Below, in pieces: positions 25,070 through 34,525 of a stretch of DNA of 47,666 nt. A program made the translations under genes and the position numbers. The notes beneath the pieces were generated by a model. The model saw nothing but the letters and a program-made list of their open reading frames with translations, was not told where the DNA came from and did not search any database. The DNA is from Prevotella sp. UBA2444 (GTDB lineage: Bacteria > Bacteroidota > Bacteroidia > Bacteroidales > Bacteroidaceae): positions 53,704-101,369 of the forward strand of contig DDQK01000041.1 in the NCBI GenBank assembly GCA_002342665.1, written 5' to 3'. How positions within the stretch are numbered: position 1 is the stretch's first letter; each line of letters starts with the position of its first letter.

Positions 25070-26023
25070 TCACTCCTTGTTGACAATTACATTTCTTACG
25101 TTCATATTGGCCGATTGCGGGAGCAGGCCTGAGCGTAGGATGATCATCTGTCCCTTGGGCAACTGTACGAAATGGGCAAAGCTTGAGGCCACACCGTTGG
25201 GGCGGGGGTCGTTGAGCAATGCGTAGATGGTACGGCGCAGCGGATAGTTGCCGTTGTATAGATAGTATTGATAGGGTTGCCAGCTGTTGTAGGCCTTGGC
25301 AGAGTCCATCTTGCTGACGCCCATCACGGTGATATTCTTCTTGAAGGTGACATTGGTAGTGTCACGCTTGTCGTTGAGCCAGTTGGAGCCTATGATTCCT
25401 AGCGAGTTATCGTGCTTCTCGACATAGTCGATGACGGCTGCACTGGTTTTCACGGCACCTATGTTCTTGGCGCTGAACTGCTGGCCTCCGAGGATGGAGT
25501 CGACACACCAACGAACGGTACTCGACAGTGGATTGTCGAACACGACGTCGATTTCGCCAAGTTTAGATTGTGGATAGAGTTCTTTCCATTGTGTGACCTC
25601 TCCCTTTAATATGCGTCGGAAGTCCTTCACGGTGATGCACGTATCGGGATTGGCATTATTGACGATGATAGCCAGACCATCGTAGGCGATTGGTATCGCT
25701 CTTGGCAGGTACTTGCGGTCTATCAGGTTCTGACGCTCCTTCTCAGTGAAGTTGCGCGTGGTGAATGCCAGCCATGTCTCCAGCTTCATGAGCTTGATGA
25801 CGGCATCCTGCTCGTTGATGTAGATAGGAGTGATGGAGTCGAGCGTAGCATTTTGGAAATAGTATAGCTCCTCGTCGAGGATGGGGTAGAAGCTCTCGTC
25901 GGCTGTCAGGATGCTGGCAGCTTTCTGGTAGGCTTCCTCCTTTTCAGGATTAGGCTTGCTCCCACATGCGAGGAGCAAGCCTAATAAGAGTGTTAATCCA
26001 ACTAATCTGTTGAATGTGTTCAT
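25070..26023 (-). CDS. PstS-like periplasmic binding lipoprotein
   Basis: 317 residues from MNTFNRLVGL; a TTG codon 9 bp upstream could also start it. The lipobox is LLLACGSK (Cys near 20). The body has a PBP-like fold resembling phosphate-binding PstS: it includes LIDRKYLPRAIPIAYDGLAIIVN, TVKDFRRILKGEVTQWKEL and NSLGIIGSNW. No PstABC permease is nearby; the gene instead starts 9 bp after tonB. Proteins of this kind in TonB operons are frequent in Bacteroidetes, but their ligand is not known. The end is rich in Asn with MNVRNVIVNKE. Confidence 0.8.
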   Translation of the reverse strand: MNTFNRLVGLTLLLGLLLACGSKPNPEKEEAYQKAASILTADESFYPILDEELYYFQNATLDSITPIYINEQDAVIKLMKLETWLAFTTRNFTEKERQNLIDRKYLPRAIPIAYDGLAIIVNNANPDTCITVKDFRRILKGEVTQWKELYPQSKLGEIDVVFDNPLSSTVRWCVDSILGGQQFSAKNIGAVKTSAAVIDYVEKHDNSLGIIGSNWLNDKRDTTNVTFKKNITVMGVSKMDSAKAYNSWQPYQYYLYNGNYPLRRTIYALLNDPRPNGVASSFAHFVQLPKGQMIILRSGLLPQSANMNVRNVIVNKE

Positions 26024-26032
26024 TGCTATCAA

Positions 26033-26866
26033 TTACTGAAGTCTGAAGGTTACAGGCACGGTGTACTTCACACGTACTGCAGAACCATTCTGCTTACCAG
26101 GAATCCAGTGAGGCATCGACTTAACCACGCGTGTGGCTTCCTTGTCGAGTGAGGGGTCAACACTCTTCACGACCTTTACGTCAGTGATAGAACCGTCGCG
26201 CTCAACGACGAAGGTCACGATAACACGACCCTGTACGCCGTTCTCCTCAGCAACTACCGGATACTTGATGTTCTTGGAGAGATACTCGAACAGTGCAGAG
26301 GGACCTCCGGGGAACTGAGGCATTTCCTCTACGACGTCGAACACCTTCGACTCTTCCACCTTCGGGGGCTCGGGCTCGGCGATCACTTCCTTTGCTTTCA
26401 GCACTTCGCCGGCTGTCTCGTCGTTACCTTCCACGTTGAAGGCACCGATGGCGGTATTGGTCTCCTGGAGTTCGTCCTGAGACTTAATCTCCTGCTCCTC
26501 TTTCACTTCATCGTCCTTCTTAATCTCAGGAACGGTGAATGCTACAGAACTCTTGACTCGCTCAATCTCGATTTTCTCCACTTCTGGTTCATCCTTCTTT
26601 TCAACTTTTGCTTCCTTCTTTTCTGCAAGACTCTGCAGTTCCACGTCGGCCTCAATGGCTGCGTTCTGAGCAGCGATGTAGTTCTCGATAGAAACCTTTG
26701 CATATACGATACCTGCAATGATGAGGAAGGCAGCAAACATGACGATCAATGCCTTCAGGTTACGAGCACCTGTATTTTTGCGCAATTGATAAGCTCCATA
26801 AGCCTGGTTCTTACCATCGAATACGAGGTCGACCCAGCCATTGTCAATAAGATCTATTTTTGCCAT
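26033..26866 (-). CDS. tonB: TonB energy transducer
   Basis: 277 residues. Near the start is the Bacteroidetes-type lead DLVFDGKNQAYGAYQLRKN, then one membrane segment (about 36-55), a long charged Glu/Lys/Val/Pro-rich periplasmic linker (about 70-180), and a TonB_C domain (about 190-277; PQFPGGPSALFEYLSKNIKYP, GRVIVTFVVERDGSI, KVVKSVDPSLDKEA). It carries the energy from ExbB/ExbD to outer membrane TonB-dependent receptors. It lies 26 bp downstream of exbD in one operon. Confidence 0.93.
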   Translation of the reverse strand: MAKIDLIDNGWVDLVFDGKNQAYGAYQLRKNTGARNLKALIVMFAAFLIIAGIVYAKVSIENYIAAQNAAIEADVELQSLAEKKEAKVEKKDEPEVEKIEIERVKSSVAFTVPEIKKDDEVKEEQEIKSQDELQETNTAIGAFNVEGNDETAGEVLKAKEVIAEPEPPKVEESKVFDVVEEMPQFPGGPSALFEYLSKNIKYPVVAEENGVQGRVIVTFVVERDGSITDVKVVKSVDPSLDKEATRVVKSMPHWIPGKQNGSAVRVKYTVPVTFRLQ

Positions 26867-26892
26867 AGTTCTTTCTTCTTTTTAGGGGTTAA

Positions 26893-27558
26893 TCATTTCA
26901 CGCCGGCCTTCTCGATGAGTGCCTTGTCGTCGTCACTCATCTTGTCGACGTTGTCAATGACGTACTTATCAATATTGCTGATCAGCATCTCGTCCAGAGC
27001 TGCCACCATATTCTCATAGGTAGCGGTGTCGAGGGGACGGATAATGACGGTCATCGTAGGAACCTTCTCACCGTTGGGCAGTTCACCCTTCTTCAGCTTC
27101 TTCAGCTGCTCCTGGTACTGCTCGTCGGTCATCTTCGAGTTGTACTCGTTCTTCTTGGCGTCGAGTTCCTTCTTGGCCAGCTTGATCTTGGCGATGGGGT
27201 TCACACCTTCCTCGGTGGTATGCTCGTTGAGCACCTTCTCGATACCGTCCTTACCATAGGTGGTCTCCTTCACACAGGAAGGATCATCATATTTGGGAAG
27301 TCCGGCGATGTACCACACCTTGTCGTTGGCACCCAGATAGAGGGTGATGGTGTGTGAAGCCTTCGTCACCTGCTTGTCCTGCTCGTTCAGGTTCTTCGTG
27401 TCATCGTTCGACGGCATGGTCAGCTGCATAGCCTGCGGCTTGGCCAGTGTAGTACAGAGCATGAAGAACGTGATCAGAAGCATCATCATGTCTACCATCG
27501 GCGTGAAGTTCACGCGGGTATCCATCTTTTTCTGCTTGGATAGACTTTTCTTTGCCAT
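26893..27558 (-). CDS. exbD: ExbD biopolymer transport protein, second copy
   Basis: 221 residues. A cytoplasmic N-terminus, one membrane segment (about 18-38) with the functional Asp in RVNFTPMVDMMMLLITFFML, then a periplasmic domain. It is longer than ordinary ExbD (about 140) owing to a Lys/Glu-rich region (about 125-165). It pairs with ExbB to use proton motive force. It begins 6 bp after the previous exbD. Confidence 0.9.
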   Translation of the reverse strand: MAKKSLSKQKKMDTRVNFTPMVDMMMLLITFFMLCTTLAKPQAMQLTMPSNDDTKNLNEQDKQVTKASHTITLYLGANDKVWYIAGLPKYDDPSCVKETTYGKDGIEKVLNEHTTEEGVNPIAKIKLAKKELDAKKNEYNSKMTDEQYQEQLKKLKKGELPNGEKVPTMTVIIRPLDTATYENMVAALDEMLISNIDKYVIDNVDKMSDDDKALIEKAGVK

Positions 27559-27564
27559 ACTACA

Positions 27565-28182
27565 TTAGTCGTTTAAACGTTTAACATCGAGATTCGTGAT
27601 GAGCTGGAAACGGTTCTCGCTCATGTCCTGAAGTTCCGACATCAGTTTCTTGATCGTCTTGTAAGGCGTCTTAGAGTCGCACTTGATGGCGAGCTTGATA
27701 TCGGGGTTAGCATCGCGGGCCGCTGTGACCCACTCCTGGAATTCACTCTTGCCTCCGTTGATACTGTCGAGCGGAAGGCCGAGCTTCTGGACTGCCTCAG
27801 TCATCTTCTCAGGGTCGAGGCTGAGGTAATTGGCGAGCTGCGACATGCTGGCACCGACCATGGCATCCTCGCGGAAGTGCTTGATCTGAGTGGCGTTGAG
27901 CTGTACACCGAACTTGTCGGTCATTGTCTCAAGCATTGCCTGCATGTTGTTCTTGTTTTCCGTACCGCAGAAAATCTTGCCCTCTGGTGTGACCAGAATG
28001 TTGAGCACATCCTGCTCCGGAATCTTGAGCTCTGACACCGAGTTAGGCGCGGTGACGGATACTGGTTCTGGCGTCAAGAATGTTGATGTCAACATGAAGA
28101 AGCACAGAAGCAGCGTCATCACGTCTGACATGGGCGTCATGTCAATCCAGATGTCTTTTTTCTGTATCTTAATTTTAGCCAT
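27565..28182 (-). CDS. exbD: ExbD biopolymer transport protein, first copy
   Basis: 205 residues with the same plan: WIDMTPMSDVMTLLLCFFML holds the membrane segment and conserved Asp; the periplasmic domain ends ENRFQLITNLDVKRLND. The two ExbD proteins are clearly different, so a heteromeric stator is likely. It lies 39 bp downstream of exbB. Confidence 0.9.
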   Translation of the reverse strand: MAKIKIQKKDIWIDMTPMSDVMTLLLCFFMLTSTFLTPEPVSVTAPNSVSELKIPEQDVLNILVTPEGKIFCGTENKNNMQAMLETMTDKFGVQLNATQIKHFREDAMVGASMSQLANYLSLDPEKMTEAVQKLGLPLDSINGGKSEFQEWVTAARDANPDIKLAIKCDSKTPYKTIKKLMSELQDMSENRFQLITNLDVKRLND

Positions 28183-28221
28183 ACTAAAACTGATTTAGAG
28201 AGTTTTAAAATGGACTAAAGA

Positions 28222-29052
28222 TTAAGCCTCGTTGTGGTTTGAATCGTATGTTGCAGCGATTGTGAAACCAATCTCGTCGCAAGCAAAGGTCAGCTTGTCG
28301 ATCTTGTTGGAGAAGAAGTTGTAAACAACGGTAGCAACCCAAGAGGTCAAGATACCAGAGGCTGTGTTCACAAGGGCCTCAGAAATACCGGCTGACAGAG
28401 CCATAGAGTCGGCACCACCACCAGCAGACAGAGCCTGGAACGATCCGATCATACCGAGCACAGTACCGAACAGAGCGGTCAGGGTACCCAGAGATACGAT
28501 GGTTGCGATCATGGCCATGTTCATCTGAAGGGTAGGCATCTCCAGCTGGGTAGCCTCCTCGTGAGCCTGCTGAATCTTTGCGATCTTAGCGGCCTTCTTC
28601 AGAGTGTCGTCCTTCTCAACGGTCTCGTACATGCTGATAGAAGACAGCACAACGTTACCAACGGTGCCCTGCATCTTGTTGCAGAGATCCTTTGCCTTGG
28701 TGAAATCCTGAGCCTTGATAGCCTCCTTGACGTCGGCGGTGAACTTGGCCAGATTCATCTTACCAGAAGCGGTACGGATGGCGAAGAAGCGCTCGATGCC
28801 GAGGCAGATAACAGTGAAGAGCAGGGTAAGAATCAGACCTACCACGAAACCTCCCTTATACACTGTACCGAGCAGGTTGGCGGGGTGTCCGCTACGGTCG
28901 CCACCAACGAAGTTGTCGGGGTTACCCATGATGAAGTACCATACACTGTAACCTGCTACGCAGCAGATAACGAGAATAACCCATGCAGCTTTTACACCCT
29001 GGAAGCCCTGACTTTTCTTGGCTGGGGCTGCAGCCTTTGTTGTTGTTGCCAT
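28222..29052 (-). CDS. exbB: ExbB/TolQ/MotA-family proton channel protein
   Basis: 276 residues with three membrane segments: about 22-42, 70-92 and a long pair around 178-245 with ATIVSLGTLTALFGTVLGMIGSFQAL and GISEALVNTASGILTSWVATVVYNFF, the MotA_ExbB hallmark. It builds the pentameric channel around ExbD. An Ala/Lys-rich N-terminus (MATTTKAAAPAKKSQ) is usual in Bacteroidales. It is the first gene of the operon, and a -7 box (29174-29181) lies upstream. Confidence 0.92.
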   Translation of the reverse strand: MATTTKAAAPAKKSQGFQGVKAAWVILVICCVAGYSVWYFIMGNPDNFVGGDRSGHPANLLGTVYKGGFVVGLILTLLFTVICLGIERFFAIRTASGKMNLAKFTADVKEAIKAQDFTKAKDLCNKMQGTVGNVVLSSISMYETVEKDDTLKKAAKIAKIQQAHEEATQLEMPTLQMNMAMIATIVSLGTLTALFGTVLGMIGSFQALSAGGGADSMALSAGISEALVNTASGILTSWVATVVYNFFSNKIDKLTFACDEIGFTIAATYDSNHNEA

Positions 29053-29173
29053 AATGATAATTTTAATTTTTTAGTTATTAAATAATTAATTTAAGTTGTG
29101 AATATTCTTTTTACTGATGACTCGCGCCATTTTTTGGTAGTTTGCTTTTGTGCCTTCTTTCGAAAGCACCTTG

Positions 29174-29181
29174 CAAAGATA
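29174..29181 (-). promoter_or_regulatory. Promoter -7 box of the ExbB-TonB operon
   Basis: TATCTTTG followed by C on the minus strand, giving a leader of about 115 bases before exbB. TGC stands in place of TTG at -33. Confidence 0.55.
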
Positions 29182-29240
29182 GCAAATTTCAGCGGACTAC
29201 CGCACGGATTAACAAGATTTAACCTTGATATGCCGAAAAA

Positions 29241-30437
29241 TTATTTCAAATCTGCCAAAACTTCCTTGATACGGCGCATGGCCTCCTTGATGTTGTCGTC
29301 GCTGGTGGCATAGCTCATGCGGAAGCATTCGGGGTCGCCGAAGGCATCGCCTCCGACGGTGGCCACATGGCCTTTCTCGAGCAGATACATGGCGAAGTCG
29401 GTGGAGTTGTTCACCTGATAGCCTTCTGATGATTTCTTGCCGAAGAAGCTGCTGCATTTGGGGAACAGGTAGAAGGCACCCTCGGGCACGTTGACTTCCA
29501 GACCGGGTATCTCCTTGGCCAGCTTCACGATCAGGTCACGCCTGCGCTCAAAGGCCTGGCGCATGTCCTCCACGCACTGCTGGTCGGCTGTATAGGCGAA
29601 TTCTGCTGCCTTCTGGCTGACGGAGCACGGACCGCTGGTATACTGTCCCTGCAGTTTGTTGCAACCCTTGACGATCCACTCCGGGGCTGCGATGTAGCCT
29701 ATGCGCCATCCTGTCATGGCGTATGCCTTCGACACGCCGTTGACGATGATGGCCCTTTCCTTCATGCCTGGGAACTGGGCTATCGACTCATGGCGTCCGA
29801 TGTAGTTGATGTGCTCGTAGATCTCGTCGGCCAGTACGAACAGGTCTTCGTGCTGCAGAATGACGTTGGCCAGTGCCTCCAGTTCCTCTTTGCTGTACAC
29901 GCTGCCTGTAGGGTTGCTTGGCGAGCAGAGTATGATCATGCGCGTCTTGGGTGTGATGGCAGCCTCCAGTTGCTGGGGCGTCATCTTGAAGTTCTGCTCG
30001 AAGCCGGCCTCCACGATGACGGGCTCGCCACCGGCCAACTTCACCATCTGGGGATAGCTCACCCAGTAGGGGGCAGGAATGATGACTTCCTCTCCGTCGT
30101 TCACCAGTGCCATCACCGTGTTGCACACACTCTGCTTGGCACCGTTCGATACCAGTATCTCAGCGGGAGTGTAGTGGAGATGGTTTTCGCGCTCCAGCTT
30201 GCGTGCGATGGCCTGTCTGAGGTCGGGATAGCCAGGTACAGGCGAGTACTTTGAGTAGTTCTCGTCGATAGCCAGCTTGGCTTCTTGCTTGATGTGCTCA
30301 GGGGTATTGAAGTCGGGCTCGCCGACACTCATATTGATGACATCGACGCCCTGCGCCTTCATCTCGGAACTTTTCTGCGACATTGCGAGCGTTGCGGATG
30401 GTGCCAGGCGCTGCAGCCGATTGGATAGTTGTGCCAT
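29241..30437 (-). CDS. Pyridoxal-phosphate aminotransferase, aspartate type (class I/II)
   Basis: 398 residues from MAQLSNRLQRLAPSAT; the ATG at 30458 falls at the promoter and is rejected. It contains the fold-type I features: NVGEPDF-like MSVGEPDFNTPEH, SNGAKQSV, APYWVSYP, CSPSNPTGSVYS, DEIYEH and the PLP-Lys in VNGVSKAYAMTGWRIGY, with the late Arg in FRMSYATS. It moves amino groups between aspartate (or aromatic or other amino acids) and 2-oxoglutarate. Substrate range cannot be fixed by eye. It lies downstream of ribBA and has its own -7 box. Confidence 0.9.
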   Translation of the reverse strand: MAQLSNRLQRLAPSATLAMSQKSSEMKAQGVDVINMSVGEPDFNTPEHIKQEAKLAIDENYSKYSPVPGYPDLRQAIARKLERENHLHYTPAEILVSNGAKQSVCNTVMALVNDGEEVIIPAPYWVSYPQMVKLAGGEPVIVEAGFEQNFKMTPQQLEAAITPKTRMIILCSPSNPTGSVYSKEELEALANVILQHEDLFVLADEIYEHINYIGRHESIAQFPGMKERAIIVNGVSKAYAMTGWRIGYIAAPEWIVKGCNKLQGQYTSGPCSVSQKAAEFAYTADQQCVEDMRQAFERRRDLIVKLAKEIPGLEVNVPEGAFYLFPKCSSFFGKKSSEGYQVNNSTDFAMYLLEKGHVATVGGDAFGDPECFRMSYATSDDNIKEAMRRIKEVLADLK

Positions 30438-30455
30438 ATCTTTATAAATTTTGTG

Positions 30456-30463
30456 CAAAAGTA
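30456..30463 (-). promoter_or_regulatory. Promoter -7 box of the aminotransferase gene
   Basis: TACTTTTG followed by C on the minus strand, 18 bp before the ATG at 30437. TTC stands at the -33 position. Confidence 0.55.
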
Positions 30464-30537
30464 ATCAAAATAATCCTAATAGCGAAAGATTTAGTGACGT
30501 TTTTTCTGTTTTGGGGCATTTTCCGTGGCATTTTGCA

Positions 30538-31749
30538 TCATTTCAGATGCAGCAGATGCCCCATGCGGTTCTGTTTCGTCTTCAGATAGCGGATGTTGTA
30601 TTCATTGGGCGTCACCTCGATGGGCACGTTCTCGATGATTTCCAGACCGTAGGCTTCCAGTCCTACGCGCTTCACGGGATTATTCGTCAGCAGGCGCATC
30701 TTGTGGACTCCCAGGTGGCGCAGCATCTGGGCTCCGCAGCCGTAGTCGCGCTCGTCGGGCTTGAAGCCCAGGTGTACGTTGGCGTCTACCGTGTCGTAGC
30801 CCTCTTCCTGCAGTTTGTAGGCTGCTATCTTGTTCATCAGTCCGATGCCTCGTCCTTCCTGTTGCATGTAGATGATCACGCCCTTGCCCTCGTTTTCGAT
30901 GGCCTGCATGGCCTTGTGCAGCTGCTCACCGCAGTCGCAGCGCTTCGAACCGAGTATGTCGCCCGTCATGCAGCTGGAGTGTACGCGTACCAGCACGGGT
31001 TCGTCGTCTTTCCACTCGCCTTTGATCAGTGCCAGGTGCTCCAGACCGTTGCTCTTCTGTCGGAAGGGTATCAGACGGAAATGGCCATAGTCGGTAGGCA
31101 TGTCCACTTCGTCGCCCACCTCGATGAGTGATTCCTTCTTCAGTCGGTAGGCTATCATGTCTTTGATGCTGATCACCTTCATGTTCCATTCCTGGGCTCT
31201 CTTCAGCAGTTCAGGCAGTCGGGCCATCGATCCGTCCTCGTTCATGATTTCCATCAGTGCGCCTGCCGGGTAGAGTCCGGCCATGCGGCACAGGTCGATG
31301 GCTGCCTCGGTATGCCCGCTGCGTCGCAGCACGCCGTTGTCCTGGGCGTAGAGTGGGTTCACGTGGCCGGGACGTCCGAATGTCTGGGGAGTGGAGTGGG
31401 GGTCGGCAAGGGCCTTGATGGTCTCTGCGCGGTCATGGGCTGATACGCCTGTGGTGCAGCCCTCCAGTTTGTCGATGGTCACGGTGAAGGGGGTGCCTAG
31501 CACTGAGGTGTTGTCTTGTACCTGATGCGGCAGGTCCAGTTGCTGACAGCGCTCGAGGGTGATGGGGGCGCAGAGCACGCCACGGGCGTTCTTCAGCATG
31601 AAGTTCACCTTCTCGGCCGTGATCTTCTCGGCGGCGATGATCAGGTCGCCCTCGTTCTCGCGGTCTTCGTCGTCTACCACGATCACGAACTCTCCCCGTC
31701 TGAAGTCCTCTACGGCTTCCTCTATGGTGTTCAGTCTCAGTTGTTCCAT
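30538..31749 (-). CDS. ribBA: Bifunctional DHBP synthase / GTP cyclohydrolase II
   Basis: 403 residues. The N-terminal RibB domain (about 1-200) makes 3,4-dihydroxy-2-butanone 4-phosphate from ribulose 5-phosphate: [25 protein letters not shown] and [11 protein letters not shown] are present. The RibA domain (about 205-400) opens [23 protein letters not shown] supplies the three zinc Cys, followed by QQEGRGIGL and DYGCGAQML. Both are entry steps of riboflavin synthesis. It begins 19 bp after the LptF/G-type gene, so the two share a transcript. No FMN riboswitch fits in that gap. Confidence 0.96.
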   Translation of the reverse strand: MEQLRLNTIEEAVEDFRRGEFVIVVDDEDRENEGDLIIAAEKITAEKVNFMLKNARGVLCAPITLERCQQLDLPHQVQDNTSVLGTPFTVTIDKLEGCTTGVSAHDRAETIKALADPHSTPQTFGRPGHVNPLYAQDNGVLRRSGHTEAAIDLCRMAGLYPAGALMEIMNEDGSMARLPELLKRAQEWNMKVISIKDMIAYRLKKESLIEVGDEVDMPTDYGHFRLIPFRQKSNGLEHLALIKGEWKDDEPVLVRVHSSCMTGDILGSKRCDCGEQLHKAMQAIENEGKGVIIYMQQEGRGIGLMNKIAAYKLQEEGYDTVDANVHLGFKPDERDYGCGAQMLRHLGVHKMRLLTNNPVKRVGLEAYGLEIIENVPIEVTPNEYNIRYLKTKQNRMGHLLHLK

Positions 31750-31768
31750 ATTATATATAATGTATACC

Positions 31769-33697
31769 TTATATTATGTCTATGATACCCTTCTGTTCTG
31801 CCGACAACTCCGTGGCTCGTGGGATGATGCGCTCGCTCACCTGGAAGACGTGCCTCAGGTCTCTGTACAGTCGCAGTCGGTAGCGTATCATCCGGATGTA
31901 GAAGAAGATGCCCAGTGGCAGCACCAGTCCGGAGATGATGTTGAGCCATTTTCTCCTGAAGGGGCGTGTGTGGGCGTTCGGGTTGATGATCGGATAGTTG
32001 TTCAGCTCCGTCAGTATCAGCTTATCGGTTGTGTAGCTCAGGTCTTCGATAGCCGTCTCCATGGCGTTGTTGATGAGCTCTATCTCGTTGTCATCGCCTG
32101 CATGGAAGAACACCTTGATGGGATTCGGCCAGCGCAGCAGCTTGTGGCTGTCGCTGTAGGCCTTGATACCGTCGCACACATTGAGCAGCAGGTCTACGTC
32201 TACGTCGTACTTCGGATCCTCGATGATGACCTCCTTGCGGTAGATGTTGCGCTTGGTGCGCAGACCCAGCAGTCGTCGGAAGAAGTCCTTGTAGAGGTCG
32301 ATGTTGAACACCACCGAGTCGTTGTTGGCCTTGTAGGTGAAGAATACGGCCACGGGCGTCAGCACCGCCGTCGAGATCAGCTTGCCGAACCACACCGTCC
32401 ATTGGTCGTCGCGTGCCATCTTCATGCCTGAGTTCTCGAAGATGAAGTAGACGATGAATACCAGCACGGAGATGATTACCGGCACACCCAGTCCGCCCTT
32501 CCGGATGATGGCTCCCAGGGGGGCACCGATGAAGAAGAAGATGACGCACGACAGGGCCAGCGTAAACTTGTTGATGGCCTCTATCTGGTGGGTCCTGGTG
32601 CGCTTGTGCAGCGCCTTGGCGTATTCACCCTTGAACTCCAGGTCGGTGAGCGTCGACTGCACGCTGTTCATTGCCATCGTCAAGGCACCCGACTTCTCGC
32701 GGTTGCTGAGCTTGGCGAACACCGAGTCGTAGACCACCCGTCCCTTGGCCACCTCCCTGACGGCCTTCAGCGAGTCGTTCTTGTTGATCTGCGGATGGCG
32801 GAACAGGTAGCGCTGGGCTTCATTGTAGAAGGCGTGACCCACACTGTCGTTGAACTCCTTGATGGAGTCCAGGTCGTGTACTATCTTCTCCAGGCTCTTT
32901 GCTCGGGCGTCGCCCGCGATGTCGGCCATGTCTGCCAGGTTGAATCCGCTGTCGAAGTCGAGCAGGATGCGCTTGTTCGAGAATGTCTCGCGGCGATAGG
33001 GCACGGCAGCCTGCTGGCCCAGGTCCTGCGAGCGCATGTTCTCAAACCATTCGCCGCTGTAGAGTGTCAGCAGCAGGTGCTTCTTCTCTGCCGTCGTCTG
33101 CATCATGCCCGAGTCGGCCAGTATGATGGCCTGGTCCTCGTAGCTGCCCGACTGTCGGTAGATCATCACGCCGTAGAGCATGCCTGTCGAGAGGTCTTTC
33201 TTCTGCACGTAGATGTTCGAGCCGGGAATACCGTCGTAGAAGATGCCCTCAGGTATCTCCACCTCAGGACTCTTCTGCTTCACCGAGATCAGCAGCCGGT
33301 AGAACGACTGGTTGGCAAAGGGCGCCACGATGTCCTGGAAGTAGAATGAGATACCGGCGATGATCATCACAATCACCACCAGTGGCCTGAACGTCTGCAT
33401 CAGCGAGATGCCCGCCGCCTTGATGGCCGTCAGCTCAGAACTCTCGCCCAGGTTGCCGAATGCGATGAGCGACGACAGCAGGATGGCCAGGGGAAAGGCC
33501 TGCGGGATGAGCATCAGGCCCATGTACCAGAACAACTGGCCGAGGATGTCGAGCGACAGTCCCTTGCCTATCAGTTCGTCGACATAGCGCCATAGGAACT
33601 GCATCATCAGCACAAACTGGCAGATGAAGAATGTTCCCACGAACAGCAGTCCGAACTGCTTGGTGATGAATATGTCGAGTTTCTTGATGCGAAACAT
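31769..33697 (-). CDS. LptF/LptG (YjgP/YjgQ) family permease
   Basis: 642 residues from [15 protein letters not shown]; the ATG at 33718 overlaps the promoter box and is rejected. It has six membrane segments, three near the N-terminus (about 12-35, 55-80, 97-120) and three from about 380-470, with a periplasmic jellyroll between. This is the plan of the lipopolysaccharide transport permeases, which extract LPS from the inner membrane with LptBC. It is longer than enterobacterial LptF/G (about 360) because of an extra C-terminal cytoplasmic region and a last membrane segment near 600, as usual in Bacteroidetes. It is cotranscribed with ribBA. Confidence 0.9.
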   Translation of the reverse strand: MFRIKKLDIFITKQFGLLFVGTFFICQFVLMMQFLWRYVDELIGKGLSLDILGQLFWYMGLMLIPQAFPLAILLSSLIAFGNLGESSELTAIKAAGISLMQTFRPLVVIVMIIAGISFYFQDIVAPFANQSFYRLLISVKQKSPEVEIPEGIFYDGIPGSNIYVQKKDLSTGMLYGVMIYRQSGSYEDQAIILADSGMMQTTAEKKHLLLTLYSGEWFENMRSQDLGQQAAVPYRRETFSNKRILLDFDSGFNLADMADIAGDARAKSLEKIVHDLDSIKEFNDSVGHAFYNEAQRYLFRHPQINKNDSLKAVREVAKGRVVYDSVFAKLSNREKSGALTMAMNSVQSTLTDLEFKGEYAKALHKRTRTHQIEAINKFTLALSCVIFFFIGAPLGAIIRKGGLGVPVIISVLVFIVYFIFENSGMKMARDDQWTVWFGKLISTAVLTPVAVFFTYKANNDSVVFNIDLYKDFFRRLLGLRTKRNIYRKEVIIEDPKYDVDVDLLLNVCDGIKAYSDSHKLLRWPNPIKVFFHAGDDNEIELINNAMETAIEDLSYTTDKLILTELNNYPIINPNAHTRPFRRKWLNIISGLVLPLGIFFYIRMIRYRLRLYRDLRHVFQVSERIIPRATELSAEQKGIIDII

Positions 33698-33707
33698 AAT
33701 CAGCGTG

Positions 33708-33715
33708 CAAAGGTA
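33708..33715 (-). promoter_or_regulatory. Promoter -7 box of the LptF/G-ribBA transcript
   Basis: TACCTTTG followed by C on the minus strand, 10 bp before the ATG at 33697. The region where -33 should lie is inside the left heptamer array at 33726-33753, so the repeat and the promoter overlap. Confidence 0.6.
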
Positions 33716-33725
33716 CAAAAAAATA

Positions 33726-33809
33726 GTGAAAAGTGAATAGTGAATAGCGAAAAGTTGCTCTGCCTTGAGTTTTTTTCACTATTCACCATTCCCTGTTCAC
33801 TATTCCCTG
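33726..33809. repeat. Inverted pair of heptamer arrays (GTGAATA / TTCACTA)
   Basis: Left array: GTGAAAA, GTGAATA, GTGAATA, GCGAAAA (33726-33753). Right array, inverted: TTCACTA, TTCACCA, TTCCCTG, TTCACTA, TTCCCTG (33775-33809). The centre between them contains CTCTGCC, as does the centre of the element at 4035-4118. It fills the whole gap between the LptF/G promoter and the stop of the START-like gene. Confidence 0.85.
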
Positions 33810-34205
33810 TCACAGTCCGCTGGCCCTGTGCAGCCTGTCGAGGTTGCTCTCCCAAAGTATCCGGAGGCCGTCCACGTCGTCGTCTTCGGCAAAGTCGGTG
33901 ATCAGCAGGTTCAGGTGGTGCGTCAGCTCACTCTGCCCGATGCGCATCTCCCAGTAGATGTCGTCGTCATCGTCGTCATAGTCCCATTTCAGTTTGAGAT
34001 GGTCGTATTTCTCGCATTCTATCAGATGGGCCTTCCGGATGTCCTGCCCTGTCCAGGGCTCCCCCCACGTGAAGGTGAACACGCCCTCCTCTTCTGTCAC
34101 GTGGTCGGCAAACCAGCGCTCCAGTCCGTGGGCACTGCTGATCTGCTCCCAGATGATGTTGGGCGACTTGGTAGTCAGGGGATATTCTATCTCTATTTTC
34201 TGCAT
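33810..34205 (-). CDS. START-like/SRPBCC domain protein
   Basis: 131 residues, MQKIEIEYPLTTKSPNIIWEQIS to LHRASGL. The opening beta strand, ISSAHGLERWFADHV and FTFTWGE resemble the SRPBCC/START-like fold of AHSA1-type proteins, which bind hydrophobic ligands in a deep cavity. A run of acidic residues (YDDDDDDIYWE) lies mid-chain. No signal peptide. Its position just upstream of the LptF/G gene is common in Bacteroidales, and the cavity may serve lipid handling, an inference only. Confidence 0.75.
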   Translation of the reverse strand: MQKIEIEYPLTTKSPNIIWEQISSAHGLERWFADHVTEEEGVFTFTWGEPWTGQDIRKAHLIECEKYDHLKLKWDYDDDDDDIYWEMRIGQSELTHHLNLLITDFAEDDDVDGLRILWESNLDRLHRASGL

Positions 34206-34245
34206 TATAGATTGCTTTTGGTTCCTTATTTATAATATCTTGGGG

Positions 34246-34275
34246 CAAAATTAGTAAAAAATCTCCGTTGCACAA
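34246..34275 (-). promoter_or_regulatory. Promoter of the START-like gene
   Basis: On the minus strand TTG (34273-34275), 19 bp, TAATTTTG (34246-34253) then C. A near-consensus Bacteroidetes promoter, 40 bp from the ATG. Confidence 0.65.
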
Positions 34276-34294
34276 AATATTTTCCCGAAAAATT

Positions 34295-34324
34295 TTGGTA
34301 GTTCCCAAAATTGTTGTACCTTTG
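34295..34324 (+). promoter_or_regulatory. Promoter of the tRNA gene
   Basis: TTG at 34295-34297, 19 bp, TACCTTTG at 34317-34324 then C, 16 bp before the tRNA 5' end. A good -33/-7 match. Confidence 0.7.
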
Positions 34325-34340
34325 CACCCGCAAATCCGAT

Positions 34341-34414
34341 GGCGGGATAGCTCAGCTGGTTAGAGCGCATGATTCATAATCATGAGGTCGCCGGTTCAAT
34401 CCCGGCTCCCGCTA
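34341..34414 (+). tRNA. tRNA-Met (CAT anticodon)
   Basis: 74 bases that fold as a clover leaf: acceptor GGCGGGA with TCCCGCT (one G-U), D arm GCTC-AGCTGGTTA-GAGC, anticodon stem CATGA/TCATG with loop TTCATAA (anticodon CAT), T arm CCGGTTCAATCCCGG. The discriminator is A and the CCA end is not encoded. A CAT anticodon may be elongator Met or, when modified to lysidine, Ile2; the sequence looks more like elongator Met. Confidence 0.93.
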
Positions 34415-34420
34415 CGAAGG

Positions 34421-34460
34421 AAACCACCAGGTTATGAAAGTAATTTGGTGGTTTTCATTT
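34421..34460 (+). terminator. Terminator of the tRNA transcript
   Basis: AAACCACCA (34421-34429) pairs with TGGTGGTTT (34446-34454), then TCATTTT. It begins 7 bases after the tRNA. Confidence 0.7.
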
Positions 34461-34525
34461 TGGGGTACAATAATAAGATCCTCAATTATTTCTTTGCTTT
34501 TATCATTTATATCAGAAAATGTTTG

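Noticed and set aside
31750..31768. FMN riboswitch ahead of ribBA
   Set aside because: Only 19 bases separate it from the upstream gene, too short for an RFN element.
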